A DNA stretch of 64,000 bases from CALBPI01 sp039821605 (GTDB lineage Bacteria > Pseudomonadota > Gammaproteobacteria > Steroidobacterales > Woeseiaceae): assembly GCA_039821605.1 (NCBI GenBank), contig JBCBNV010000005.1, positions 186,001 to 250,000 of the forward strand, given 5' to 3'. A program made the position numbers and the translations under genes. The notes beneath the pieces are model-generated. The model was not told the origin of the DNA. It was given only the letters and a program-made list of their open reading frames with translations, and did no database searches. Below, piece after piece: positions 47,449 through 56,036 of the stretch; positions within the stretch are counted from its first letter, which is position 1; each line of letters starts with the position of its first letter.

Positions 47449-47483
47449 CACACGTCTCCCGCTGCAACCCATGCCAGTGCTCG

Positions 47484-47512
47484 ACTATCGAACAACACTT
47501 GGAACCACGCAA
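47484..47512 (-). promoter_or_regulatory. candidate promoter upstream of ureG
   Basis: On the minus strand -10 GATAGT (47484-47489) lies 17 nt from a poor -35 TTGCGT (47507-47512), in the 94-118 nt leader between the DUF gene and ureG. It could give ureG an independent transcript. The -35 matches only 3 of 6 consensus bases. Confidence 0.3.
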
Positions 47513-47566
47513 CCGCTGCAATGCGATGCCGGCCGGCGGCAGTCGCGCTGCCACCAGGCTGCAGGT

Positions 47567-48277
47567 TCAATCAAGGTATACGTCGATCTCCTCGAGCACG
47601 CGCTCGAGCGCCGCATCCGCGGCCTCGTACTCCTGCCGGAGCTGGCCGATGAGGTCCAGCTTGAACAGCGCCAGGTTGCGAATGATGCGCATCTCCGGCA
47701 ACGGCGGGTCCTCCACGACTGGTATGTTCTCGAGGTTGAACGGGCTGTCAGGCACGTACCCGATCGCGACGTTGTCGACGATGAAGCGATCAAAATTCAT
47801 CTGCTGGACCGTCAACAGGTCTTGCTGGGATACGCCTATTGCGAACAGCGCCGCACTCATTCGGGCCAGCGCCTGGCGCAGCGAGTCGCTCTTGAGCAAC
47901 GCCAGTTCACCGGAATTCTCAAGATCGTCATAGACGTTCATCTCTGGCGTAAAGCGGGGCCCGAACAGGTAGCCGGCCATAAGCGTCTGTTTCTTTTCCG
48001 GCCCGAATTCCTCAGTGCTCTCCCAATAGACGATCTCCCGGAGTGCGCCCGCCACCTGATCCGTATCTTCGATCGCAGACGTCAGCCGCTCTCGCGTCGC
48101 GACGACGTTATCGCGAAGCGCGGCGATCCTTGCCGCCTCCTTGTTGCGGTCCTGGCGGTCCGCCACCCAGCCATCGGCCCAGAGCGCGATCAAGACACCC
48201 AGGACGATGATCGCAAGCTCGGCCAACAGGCGAACGGCGAGGCTCGTGGCTTCGGGCGACTTGGGCTTACTCATCAT
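47567..48277 (-). CDS. DUF6090-like membrane-anchored protein inside urease operon
   Basis: A 236-residue protein. A hydrophobic helix near residues 18-36 (LLAELAIIVLGVLIALWADGW) is followed by a long alpha-helical domain (RNKEAARIAALRDNVVATRE). It resembles the N-terminally anchored DUF6090-like family, which has no known function. It sits between ureF and ureG in the same direction. Its ATGATG start overlaps the end of a 27-residue ORF. The placement suggests a membrane-associated partner of the urease operon, or an insertion into it. Confidence 0.75.
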   Translation of the reverse strand: MMSKPKSPEATSLAVRLLAELAIIVLGVLIALWADGWVADRQDRNKEAARIAALRDNVVATRERLTSAIEDTDQVAGALREIVYWESTEEFGPEKKQTLMAGYLFGPRFTPEMNVYDDLENSGELALLKSDSLRQALARMSAALFAIGVSQQDLLTVQQMNFDRFIVDNVAIGYVPDSPFNLENIPVVEDPPLPEMRIIRNLALFKLDLIGQLRQEYEAADAALERVLEEIDVYLD

Positions 48278-48350
48278 CGGCTTCGGGGCTGCCGGCGGCC
48301 GCCGACGGCCCCAACAGCAGAGCGAGCGCGACGGCGAGCGCGCGCGTCAC
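48267..48350 (-). CDS. 27-residue ORF with signal-like N-terminus, between ureF and DUF gene
   Basis: A 27-codon ORF that starts with a GTG overlapping the ureF stop (GTGA) and ends with TAA after the next gene has already started (11-nt overlap). The peptide begins MTRALAVALALLLGPSAAAG, a plausible signal sequence, and then ends in a short acidic tail. UreJ/HupE transport proteins often neighbour ureF/ureG and open with a similar hydrophobic segment, so a remnant is possible. The chained overlaps suggest translational coupling. It could also be an unused frame. Confidence 0.4.
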   Translation of the reverse strand: MTRALAVALALLLGPSAAAGSPEADDE

Positions 48351-49015
48351 GACCGAAACAGCCGCGTGTACTGCGTCTCGTGTTGCATGGAAGCGATATC
48401 GGACGCGAGCGTCGCGCTGGCCAGATCGTCAAGTGCCGTCTCGCCGGCCCGCGCGACGGCTGCGTCAACGGCAAGTTCAAGCTGCGCTGTGATGCGCTGA
48501 CCGTCGGTCTGCCCGAGCGGCACGAGGCGCACGGCCGCGGAGACGAGATTTGCGACAAACGCGTGCCCATAGCCCGTCAGCGTCGCCCGCTCAGGCACCC
48601 CGTGCGCTGAGGCTACGGCGCCAACCGCCACGGGGTACGCGCAGTCGTCGGGTAAGGCTTCCAGCGCCGCATCGGGCCAGGTTGCCCGGACGGTGCCGAC
48701 GAACGCCGTACCCTGCGCCTGAGTCTCGGTGACACGTTCCGCCGTACCGGAAAACGCAAGCGCCAGCTCTGACAGATCGCTGACCGTCGCGCCGTCGGCA
48801 ATCGCGCGCCAGGCCGCACCACAGAGCACGAGGTCGGTCTGCCCGCTGCCGCGCAAGATGAGCTCGGCAATCCAATCGCGCACGGGTTCGGGCTTTGTCA
48901 GCCCTTCGTGTTCGATCTGCCACTCGAGCCCATGGCTGAACGCATACGCCCCGACGGGAAACGACGGCGACAGCCAGCTCATGAGCCGGTAGAGCGCGGC
49001 AGCGGCGTCGCGCAT
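48347..49015 (-). CDS. ureF: urease accessory protein UreF
   Basis: A 222-residue all-helical UreF that gates UreG in the UreDFG activation complex. LMSWLSPSFPVGAYAFSHGLE is the family N-terminal motif (cited by its ends LMSWLSPS and FSHGLE), and ASDIASMQHETQYTRLFRS is its typical C-terminal tail. Its ATG overlaps the ureE stop. The length is normal. Confidence 0.96.
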   Translation of the reverse strand: MRDAAAALYRLMSWLSPSFPVGAYAFSHGLEWQIEHEGLTKPEPVRDWIAELILRGSGQTDLVLCGAAWRAIADGATVSDLSELALAFSGTAERVTETQAQGTAFVGTVRATWPDAALEALPDDCAYPVAVGAVASAHGVPERATLTGYGHAFVANLVSAAVRLVPLGQTDGQRITAQLELAVDAAVARAGETALDDLASATLASDIASMQHETQYTRLFRS

Positions 49016-49455
49016 CAGTGGCCGTGCCCCGAGTAGGCGCCACCCTCGGGCTGAAACGGTCGTTCTGCGGGCGTTGCTGTGCCACCGAGACCCGTGACCA
49101 TGTCGGCGATGACGTGGTCGGCGGCGATGACGATGTGGTCGGCGTGCAGCTCCGCGGCCAGGTGGCGGTTGCCGATGTGCCAGGCGATGCGCACCAGCGT
49201 GTCGGTGTCGGGCGCCGTGATCTCAAGCACGGGCTCGGATTCGGCCACGACACGCACGTGGCTGCCGTCATCGAGCGCCAGCACGTCACCGTCACGCAGT
49301 GCCACGGCGTCGGGCAGGTCGAGCACGAACGGCCGCCCCGCGTCGCTGGTCATGGCCATGCGGCGGCGGTGGCGCCGGTCGTGGGCAAGCGTCACCGTGT
49401 CATCGACATCGGGCGCCGTCGCGCCCGGGATCACGGTGATCGCACGCGCGGTCAT
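49015..49455 (-). CDS. ureE: urease nickel metallochaperone
   Basis: A 146-residue UreE that carries Ni2+ to the urease active-site assembly complex. The N-terminal peptide-binding-like domain is followed by the metal-binding domain with WHIGNRHL (conserved His) and ADHVIADMVTGLGG. The C-terminus ends SGHGH, a short histidine tail where enterobacterial UreE has many His. Nickel storage capacity is probably low. It starts 6 nt after ureC. Confidence 0.93.
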   Translation of the reverse strand: MTARAITVIPGATAPDVDDTVTLAHDRRHRRRMAMTSDAGRPFVLDLPDAVALRDGDVLALDDGSHVRVVAESEPVLEITAPDTDTLVRIAWHIGNRHLAAELHADHIVIAADHVIADMVTGLGGTATPAERPFQPEGGAYSGHGH

Positions 49456-49461
49456 GCTGGT

Positions 49462-51168
49462 CTAGTAGAGGAAGTAGCGCTGCGCCATGGGCAGCACGTC
49501 GGCCGGCTCGCAGGTCAGGAGCTCACCGTCGGCGCGGACCTCGTAGGTCTCAGGGTCGACTTCGATCTCGGGCAGCGCGTCGTTGAGCACCATGTCGGCC
49601 TTGCCGATGTTGCGGGTGTCTTCGACGGGCAGCGTGGTTTTCTGGAGCCCCAGGAATTCGCGCAGGCCGCCTTCGTGCGCAGCCTGCGACAGGAAGGTCA
49701 CGGCGCTGTTCGCGAGCGCCCCACCGAACGCGCCGAACATGGGTCGGTAGTGCACGGGCTGCGGTGTGGGTATGGACGCGTTGGGATCGCCCATGGGCGC
49801 GGCCACGATGCTGCCCATTTTGAGCACGAGGTCGGGCTTCACACCGAAGAATGCCGGCGACCAGAGGCACAGATCGGCGAGCTTACCGACTTCGATGCTG
49901 CCCACATGCTGCGAGATGCCTTGCGCGATCGCCGGGTTGATCGTGTACTTGGCGATGTAGCGGCGCACCCGCAGGTTGTCGTTGTTGCCTTGCTCCTCGC
50001 TGAGCCGACCGAACTGGCGCTTCATCTTGTCGGCCGTCTGCCAGGTGCGAATGAGCACCTCGCCCACGCGACCCATGGCCTGGCTGTCGGAGGCAATGAT
50101 GGAGAACGCCCCGCGATCATGCAGGATGTCCTCGGCCGCGATCGTCTCCTTGCGGATCCGGCTCTCGGCGAAGGCCACGTCTTCGGCAATCCTGGGGTCG
50201 AGGTGGTGGCACACCATGAGCATGTCGAGGTGCTCGTCGATCGTGTTCACGGTGTAGGGCCGCGTCGGGTTGGTCGACGACGGGATGACGTTGGGCAGGC
50301 CGCAGACCTTGATGATGTCAGGCGCGTGGCCACCGCCCGCACCCTCGGTGTGGAACGCATGAATCGTGCGGCCCTTGAACGCCGCCACGGTGTCCTCGAC
50401 GAAGCCCGACTCGTTGAGCGTGTCCGTGTGGATCATGACCTGCACGTCGAGCTGGTCGGCCACGGACAGGCAGTTGTCGATGGCCGCGGGCGTCGTGCCC
50501 CAGTCTTCGTGCAGCTTCAGCGAACAGGCGCCTCCGCGAATCTGCTCCTCGATGGCCGCGGGCAGTGCCGCATTGCCTTTGCCCGAGAACGCAAGGTTCA
50601 CGGGAAAGCCGTCAGCGGCTTGCAGCATGCGGCCGATGTGCCAGGCGCCCGGCGTGCAAGTCGTCGCTTTGGTGCCTGTGGCCGGGCCCGTGCCACCACC
50701 CAGCATCGTGGTCACGCCCGACATGAGCGCGTCGTCGATTTGCTGCGGGCAGATAAAGTGAATGTGCGCGTCAAATGCCCCCGCGGTCAGAATCTTGCCC
50801 TCGCCGGCAATGGCTTCTGTCGACGGGCCAATGACGATGTCGACGTCGGGCTGGATGTCCGGGTTGCCGGCCTTGCCGATGCCCGCGATGCGGCCGTCGC
50901 GCAAGCCCACGTCGGCCTTGTAGATGCCGGTGTGGTCGACGATGAGCGCGTTGGTGATCACCGTGTCGACGGCACCATCGATGCGCCGCATCTGCGACTG
51001 ACCCATGCCGTCGCGGATGACCTTGCCGCCACCGAACTTGACCTCCTCACCGTAGGTCGTGAAGTCGCGCTCGACCTCGATGAACAGGTCCGTGTCGGCC
51101 AACCGCACCTGGTCGCCCGTGGTTGGGCCGAACATGGCCGCATAGGTATCGCGTGGGATCGTCGCCAT
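49462..51168 (-). CDS. ureC: urease alpha subunit
   Basis: A 568-residue catalytic subunit that hydrolyses urea. Visible metal-site elements are the HxH pair in FDAHIHFICP, the carbamylated-lysine segment SLKLHEDWG and GAGGGHAPDI. The mobile-flap Cys-His is in MVCHHLDPRIAED. The N-terminus MATIPRDTYAAMFGPTTGD is typical. The length agrees with other UreC. Two nt separate it from ureB. Confidence 0.98.
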   Translation of the reverse strand: MATIPRDTYAAMFGPTTGDQVRLADTDLFIEVERDFTTYGEEVKFGGGKVIRDGMGQSQMRRIDGAVDTVITNALIVDHTGIYKADVGLRDGRIAGIGKAGNPDIQPDVDIVIGPSTEAIAGEGKILTAGAFDAHIHFICPQQIDDALMSGVTTMLGGGTGPATGTKATTCTPGAWHIGRMLQAADGFPVNLAFSGKGNAALPAAIEEQIRGGACSLKLHEDWGTTPAAIDNCLSVADQLDVQVMIHTDTLNESGFVEDTVAAFKGRTIHAFHTEGAGGGHAPDIIKVCGLPNVIPSSTNPTRPYTVNTIDEHLDMLMVCHHLDPRIAEDVAFAESRIRKETIAAEDILHDRGAFSIIASDSQAMGRVGEVLIRTWQTADKMKRQFGRLSEEQGNNDNLRVRRYIAKYTINPAIAQGISQHVGSIEVGKLADLCLWSPAFFGVKPDLVLKMGSIVAAPMGDPNASIPTPQPVHYRPMFGAFGGALANSAVTFLSQAAHEGGLREFLGLQKTTLPVEDTRNIGKADMVLNDALPEIEVDPETYEVRADGELLTCEPADVLPMAQRYFLY

Positions 51169-51170
51169 CG

Positions 51171-51476
51171 TCAGAGTGCACCCATGATCTTGCCGTTGAA
51201 GCCGTAGACTCGGCGCGCGCCGCTGTAAGGCACCAGCGTCACTTCGCGCGACTGGCCGGGCTCGAAACGCACGGCCGTGCCCGCCGCGATGTCGAGCCGC
51301 ATGCCGCGCGCGGCGTCGCGGTCGAAGTCGAGCGCGCCGTTAGTTTCGAAGAAGTGGTAGTGCGATCCGACCTGAATGGGCCGGTCGCCCGTGTTCGCGA
51401 CGGTCAGCGTGACCCGATCGGCACCGGCGTTGAGCTCGATGTCCCCGGGGACGGTGATGACTTCTCCAGGGATCAT
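51171..51476 (-). CDS. ureB: urease beta subunit
   Basis: A 101-residue small subunit. The start at 51476 (MIPGEVITVPGDIELN) matches the family N-terminus; an ORF start 23 codons upstream is not conserved. Motifs are QVGSHYHFFETN and GKIMGAL at the C-terminus. It is separate from ureA, as in most bacteria other than Helicobacter. Confidence 0.97.
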   Translation of the reverse strand: MIPGEVITVPGDIELNAGADRVTLTVANTGDRPIQVGSHYHFFETNGALDFDRDAARGMRLDIAAGTAVRFEPGQSREVTLVPYSGARRVYGFNGKIMGAL

Positions 51477-51486
51477 GCGAGGACTC

Positions 51487-51789
51487 CTAGCGGATGGGTT
51501 CGTGAACCGTGACGAGCTTGGTGCCGTCGGGAAAGGTCGCCTCAACCTGCACGTCGTGGATCATCTCCGCGATGCCCTCCATGACCTGCTCGCGGGTGAT
51601 GACCTTTGCGCCTTCGTCCATGAGCGTGGCCACGGACTTGCCGTCGCGCGCGCCTTCGATAACGAAGTCGGTGATCAATGCGATGGCTTCGGGGTGGTTG
51701 AGTTTGACGCCGCGTTCGAGTCGGCGGCGGGCGACCATGGCGGCCACGGAAACGAGCAGTTTGTCTTTCTCGCGGGGCGTGAGATTCAC
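51487..51789 (-). CDS. ureA: urease gamma subunit
   Basis: A 100-residue small subunit that packs with UreB and UreC. MNLTPREKDKLLVSVAAMVA and VTVHEPIR are the family termini, with the central NHPEAIALITDFVIEGARDG. It starts 10 nt after ureD. Confidence 0.98.
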   Translation of the reverse strand: MNLTPREKDKLLVSVAAMVARRRLERGVKLNHPEAIALITDFVIEGARDGKSVATLMDEGAKVITREQVMEGIAEMIHDVQVEATFPDGTKLVTVHEPIR

Positions 51790-51799
51790 AGGCGCAACC

Positions 51800-52672
51800 C
51801 TAGCAGTCGAACACGCGGGGTCGACCGAAACCCGCGAACGGGCTCGTCTCTCCCCAACCGGAGACTATTGCATCGAGCAGCCGCTGCAAAGCCTCGCGCC
51901 AGTCGGACGGATCGCGCGCAAGCGCGCGCACCACGATGACGCCGCGCGCGTTGCTCACGCCCACGCGAATGTTGCACCGAGACAGTGCATCACGCAGGTG
52001 GGCGACGCCGGCATCGGCCTCAGGCGCGATGACGATCGCCGTCGCGATGGCGCGCGCGCCATCGGCCACGGCCGGGCGGTCGAGCTGCGCCTGCACGCTG
52101 CCCCCGACATCGGACAGCTCGAAGCCGTCGGCGAAGACGAGCTGCCCACCAACACGGATGCGCCAGCGGTCGAACACGTGGCCCGCGTGCACGGTTTCAC
52201 CCATGGCGCCGCGACCAAACACGAGCGATTCGCAGGCGACGAGGTGCGCCGACGCATCGGCCAGATCGATCTCAAGCGTGCGGTGGAAGCGTCCGCCGTC
52301 GAACAGAATGGTCTCCTGCGGCAACCAGAGCGCTGCGGCGCCCGCAGCCACCTCGAGCCGGTTGTCGATGCGCGCATCGCCACCCCGTGAGCGGTACACG
52401 CGCTCCGCGGCCTGCGTCGTCACCGTGGCGCGGGCGCCTTCGGCCCAGCGCGCGGTGACGTAGAAGTGGTCGCCATCGGTGAGGCCGCCCGACGTATTGA
52501 TGATCACGGCCTCGCCGGGCGCGCCCTCGCGCCGGCGCGGCAGCCGTAGCTTGGCGCAACCCGACTGATGCAAGTCGGCGAGCGCCGTTTGATCGCCGCG
52601 CCGCTTGAAGCCGACACGCGCGCGACCCCGCGCGCGTTGCAGCGTGGGTTGGGACGTGGTCACGGTTCGCAC
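51800..52672 (-). CDS. ureD: urease accessory protein UreD
   Basis: A 290-residue UreD (UreH) that docks UreFG on apo-urease. The motif VIINTSGGLTDGDHFYVTA is diagnostic, followed by AAERVYRS and FGRGAMGE. The start is a GTG at 52672, or the GTG three codons later at 52663; an in-frame TGA within the repeat array excludes starts further upstream. The repeat array ends 2 nt before the start, so no promoter or Shine-Dalgarno fits between. The operon may be transcribed from the nucleoside hydrolase. Confidence 0.95.
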   Translation of the reverse strand: MRTVTTSQPTLQRARGRARVGFKRRGDQTALADLHQSGCAKLRLPRRREGAPGEAVIINTSGGLTDGDHFYVTARWAEGARATVTTQAAERVYRSRGGDARIDNRLEVAAGAAALWLPQETILFDGGRFHRTLEIDLADASAHLVACESLVFGRGAMGETVHAGHVFDRWRIRVGGQLVFADGFELSDVGGSVQAQLDRPAVADGARAIATAIVIAPEADAGVAHLRDALSRCNIRVGVSNARGVIVVRALARDPSDWREALQRLLDAIVSGWGETSPFAGFGRPRVFDC

Positions 52673-52674
52673 CG

Positions 52675-52995
52675 GTCATTGCGAGCCCGCGTAGTGGTCC
52701 CACCGTCATTGCGAGCCCGCGTAGCGATCCCACCGTCATTGCGAGCCCGCGTAGCGATCCCACCGTCATTGCGAGCCCGCGCAACAGTTCCACCGTCATT
52801 GCGAGCCCGCGTAGCGGGCGCGGCAATCTCCTGACGGCATCGTGAGGCCGAAGAGATCGCCGCGGCGCTTCGCGCCTCGCGATGACGGCACTTTCTTCGC
52901 GCCTCGCGATGACGGCACTTTCTTTGCGCCCCGCGATGACGGCACGTTCTTCGCGCCTCGCGATGACGGCACGTTCTTCGCGCCTCGCTTCGACA
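52675..52995. repeat. palindromic element with tandemly amplified ends (intergenic copy)
   Basis: This fills the only gene-free stretch over 300 nt (52673-53003). The left arm (52675 to about 52824) has five 30-bp units starting GTCATTGCGAGC. The right arm (about 52873-52995) has four 27-bp units plus a partial, each containing CTCGCGATGACGG, the reverse complement of the left unit with one change. A core with GCGGCAATCTCC and GAGATCGCCGCGGCGC lies between. The whole can fold as a long hairpin. It lies between the nucleoside hydrolase stop and the ureD start. I see no ORF that explains it. Confidence 0.9.
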
Positions 52996-53003
52996 GGCCT
53001 TCG

Positions 53004-53939
53004 TCACGACGGCCCCTGCGCCAACGTTTCCTCGTAGAGCGCGAGCACAGCTTCGGCGTCCACACTCACGCAGGACTCGTGCTCGGGTCGATCGGCGTCG
53101 GGCGCGCGGCGCGTGCGGCCGAGGTCGTCGCCCTCGAGATCCACGGTGATTGGTGCCACGGCGATGTCGAACAGCGCGGGTGCAACGGCAAAGGCCACGG
53201 CCGAGCTGTCGTGCACGGGAAAACCATCGATGTCGTGGCGCTCGCGGTAGAACGCATCGTAGAACCGTGACACCTGCCACATGAACTCGCCGACCTCACC
53301 CGCGGCGGCACGAATCCGCTGCATGCGTTCGTCGGTCATGATGATCTGCATCGTGACGTCGAGCGGCACGAGTGCCACGGGCCACCCGGCGGCCAGAACA
53401 ATATCGGCCGCGTGCGGGTCGCCGTGGATATTGGCCTCGGCGACCTGGGTGATGTTGCCCGAATGGCCGTTGCCGCCAAAGGCGCCGCCCATGACAACAA
53501 TGCGCCCGATCTTCTGCGCGATACCCGGATCCAGCTCGAGTGCCAGCGCGAGATTGGTCAATCGGCCGACAGCGATGATCGCCACCTCGCCCGGGTAGCG
53601 ATTGGCGCAGTCGACGAGAAACTCGGCCGCGCGGAGCGAGCTCACCTCACGGTTTTCGACACGGGGTTCCGTGTTGCCCAGCGCATCGTCGCCGTGCACA
53701 AACGTGGGGGGCGGTCCTGCGGGCACGACCAATGGCGCGGCGGCGCCGCGAAACACGGGTGCGGGGATATCGAACCGCTCGACGAGGTGCAGCGCGTTGC
53801 GCGTCGTGGTCTCGATCGTTCCGTTGCCCGTCGTCGTCGTGATCCCGATGAGCTCCAGCGACCGGGCGCAATCGATAAATGCCAGTGCCATGGCATCGTC
53901 GATGCCCGGGTCGGTGTCGAAAACGACTTTTTCGGCCAT
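53004..53939 (-). CDS. nucleoside hydrolase (inosine-uridine preferring type)
   Basis: A 311-residue nucleoside hydrolase that cleaves N-glycosidic bonds to give ribose and a base. The Ca2+-binding motif DTDPGIDDA is at residues 8-16, with GNIT and EANIHGDPHAAD later in the fold. The specificity (purine, pyrimidine or mixed) cannot be read with certainty. It is on the same strand as the urease genes, 331 nt upstream of ureD, and its product complements the ribokinase gene. Confidence 0.92.
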   Translation of the reverse strand: MAEKVVFDTDPGIDDAMALAFIDCARSLELIGITTTTGNGTIETTTRNALHLVERFDIPAPVFRGAAAPLVVPAGPPPTFVHGDDALGNTEPRVENREVSSLRAAEFLVDCANRYPGEVAIIAVGRLTNLALALELDPGIAQKIGRIVVMGGAFGGNGHSGNITQVAEANIHGDPHAADIVLAAGWPVALVPLDVTMQIIMTDERMQRIRAAAGEVGEFMWQVSRFYDAFYRERHDIDGFPVHDSSAVAFAVAPALFDIAVAPITVDLEGDDLGRTRRAPDADRPEHESCVSVDAEAVLALYEETLAQGPS

Positions 53940-54003
53940 GGGTCCCCCACGCGGTGCTGCGGGCCGAGTGTGGCAGAATCAGGCGGGACCGGTAAGGGTG
54001 GGC

Positions 54004-55155
54004 ATGAGCAATACGCAGCGCATCACGCTGGCGAGCTTTCTCGCCTACTTCGTCATGTCGGGCATGCTCGCGCCCATTGGCATTATCAGTGGCCCCATGG
54101 CCGATCATTTCGGTCGTGAGGTCACAGCCGTCACCGCCGACTTCAGCTGGCTCACAGTCGGGATTCTCGTCGGCGCCGTCATCGCCTTGTTTGCCTTCGA
54201 CCGCGGTGGTTTGCGGCCCTGGACAGTTGCGCTCTACGTGCTTATCGCCGTGTCGATCGCTGCGGCTGCCGGCATCGACACGCCGCAAGCGGTGCGCCTC
54301 GCACTGGGTGCTGTGGGCGTTGCCTGCGGCCTGGGGCTGGCCGCCGCAGCGCTGGCCATCTCATTGAGCTACGCGCCCGCGCAACGCGCGTCCGCGCTTG
54401 TCGCCACAGACGCCTGCTTCAGCACGGCGGGCATCGCCACGGCCTGGCTGGCCACGCGGGCTGTGACGCGCGGCTGGCCGTGGTCGTCGGCTTATGTCGC
54501 CGTGGCCGGTGTTGCCGTGCTCGTCGCTGTGCTGGCCATGACGGCCCGCTACCCACGCACTGTCGCCGATGGCACGACGTCGCACAGCGGGCGCTGGCCG
54601 CTGGGCGTGTGGCTCTGCGTCGCCACGCTGTTTCTGTACACGCTGGGCCAGCAGTCGTTGCTCTTCTGGCTGCCCAACCACCTGAGCACCGTGCACGGCG
54701 TACCCCTCGGGCGCGCGGGCGGCGTGGTCGGGCAATTCTGGACCGGCATGTTTGTGGCCCAGCTGCTCGTCACCGCGATCGTGCTCAGGACGGGCGCCCG
54801 CCCCATCGCGCTCCTGGCGGTGCTCTCAACCACATTGGGTGCCGTACCGCTGCTCCTGGTCACGGAAATCGATGCCCTGCTCGTGCTGGCGCTCGTCTGG
54901 GGCATCGCCAATCTGGGCCTGCTCAAGGTCGTGCTGAGCTTCGCGACGGAGCTCGTGGCCGTGCCCCCGCCGCGACTCGTCTCGCTGTTGTTGCTGGGTG
55001 CCACGAGCGGCACGGCCGTCGCGCCCAAGCTCTCGAGCACTGTCGTAGAGCTGTCGAATACGGCCACCGTTTTGCAGTTCGGCGTGGGCTGCTACGCGGC
55101 CATGGCGCTGCTATTCTATGCGGCTGCCGTTCGCCAAGCCCGAACCCAGACATGA
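54004..55155 (+). CDS. MFS transporter, TsgA-like
   Basis: A 383-residue MFS protein with about 12 helices. The start at 54004 (MSNTQRITLASFLAYFVMSG) is preferred, because the longer ORF continues through unrelated sequence. GPMADHFGREVTAVTADFSW resembles TsgA. The position in a purine-related operon suggests nucleoside, purine or similar substrate uptake, but it is not assigned. Its stop overlaps the next ATG (ATGA). Confidence 0.8.
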   Translation: MSNTQRITLASFLAYFVMSGMLAPIGIISGPMADHFGREVTAVTADFSWLTVGILVGAVIALFAFDRGGLRPWTVALYVLIAVSIAAAAGIDTPQAVRLALGAVGVACGLGLAAAALAISLSYAPAQRASALVATDACFSTAGIATAWLATRAVTRGWPWSSAYVAVAGVAVLVAVLAMTARYPRTVADGTTSHSGRWPLGVWLCVATLFLYTLGQQSLLFWLPNHLSTVHGVPLGRAGGVVGQFWTGMFVAQLLVTAIVLRTGARPIALLAVLSTTLGAVPLLLVTEIDALLVLALVWGIANLGLLKVVLSFATELVAVPPPRLVSLLLLGATSGTAVAPKLSSTVVELSNTATVLQFGVGCYAAMALLFYAAAVRQARTQT

Positions 55156-56036
55156 CCGCACCGCTGCAAGAGGATGCGCCAGCATCCGCCGTTAAAACAG
55201 TCGATTTCGCCGCGCCCGACGCCGCACGGGCGTTCGTGCGCTCCATCCACGAGACGGGCTTTGCCGTGCTGCGCAACCACCCGCTGCCACAGGAATTGCT
55301 TGACCGACTCGACCGCGACTGGCGCGCGTTTTTCGCCAGCGACGAGAAGTTTGACTACCGCTTCGAAGGCGAGGCTGATGATGCGCAGTTCGGCTACTTC
55401 GGGCTCGACGTCAGCGAGCGCGCCGTGGGCCACGAGCACAAGGACATCAAGGAGTTTTTCCACGCGGGCCCGGGCGGCCCGATGCCCGAGGCGCTCGAGG
55501 GCGACGTCGCCGACTACCGCCGGCGCGCGCTCGAACTCGCGCGCACACTCGTGGGCTGGTTCGACGCCGCGCTCGATGACAAGGACAAGTACGACCCCGC
55601 GCTCAAACTCGCCGACGCGCTCTCGGACCCCGTGAGCGTGTTCCGCATCCTGCACTACCCGCCGCTCACGGGCGACGAGCCCGAGGGCAGCCTGCGTGCG
55701 GCGGCGCACGAGGACATCAATGTGATCACGTTGCTGCCCGTGGCCGAAGCACCCGGACTGCAGGTGCGCACGCGCGGTGGCCGCTGGCTCGACCTGCACG
55801 GCCGCCGTGGCGAGCTCATCATCAACACGGGCGACATGCTGCAGGAATTCACGCGGGGCTATCTGCCCTCGACCACCCACCGCGTGGTGAATCCAAAGGC
55901 CACAGGCGATAACCGCTCACGCATCTCGATGCCGTTCTTCATCGCGCCCGACGTCACGACGCGACTGTCGGATCGTTACACGGCTGGCGAATACCTGGCC
56001 GAACGCCTCGCCGATATCTCGGGCAGGGATTCGTGA
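55152..56036 (+). CDS. 2-oxoglutarate/Fe(II) oxygenase (isopenicillin N synthase-like)
   Basis: A 294-residue oxygenase with DIOX_N and 2OG-Fe(II) oxygenase domains. The iron triad is in AAAHEDINVITLL (His-x-Asp) and STTHRVVNP (His), and the 2-oxoglutarate RxS motif is in NRSRISMPFF. The start at 55152 overlaps the MFS stop by 4 nt and the last codons overlap the ribokinase start. The setting in a purine/nucleoside operon suggests a purine or ribose-linked oxidation. No substrate is known to me. Confidence 0.85.
   Translation: MTAPLQEDAPASAVKTVDFAAPDAARAFVRSIHETGFAVLRNHPLPQELLDRLDRDWRAFFASDEKFDYRFEGEADDAQFGYFGLDVSERAVGHEHKDIKEFFHAGPGGPMPEALEGDVADYRRRALELARTLVGWFDAALDDKDKYDPALKLADALSDPVSVFRILHYPPLTGDEPEGSLRAAAHEDINVITLLPVAEAPGLQVRTRGGRWLDLHGRRGELIINTGDMLQEFTRGYLPSTTHRVVNPKATGDNRSRISMPFFIAPDVTTRLSDRYTAGEYLAERLADISGRDS

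Noticed and set aside
49018..51207. 729-codon antisense ORF opposite ureC
   Set aside because: It lies opposite a clear UreC with full conservation; long open antisense frames are common in GC-rich genomes.
52675..52995. CRISPR array
   Set aside because: Repeats abut directly with no unique spacers, the two halves are inverted relative to each other, and no cas genes are present.
52842..53270. ORF with FAPRDDGTF repeats on the plus strand
   Set aside because: It is a translation of the right arm of the repeat array and then of the nucleoside hydrolase antisense strand, without a ribosome site.
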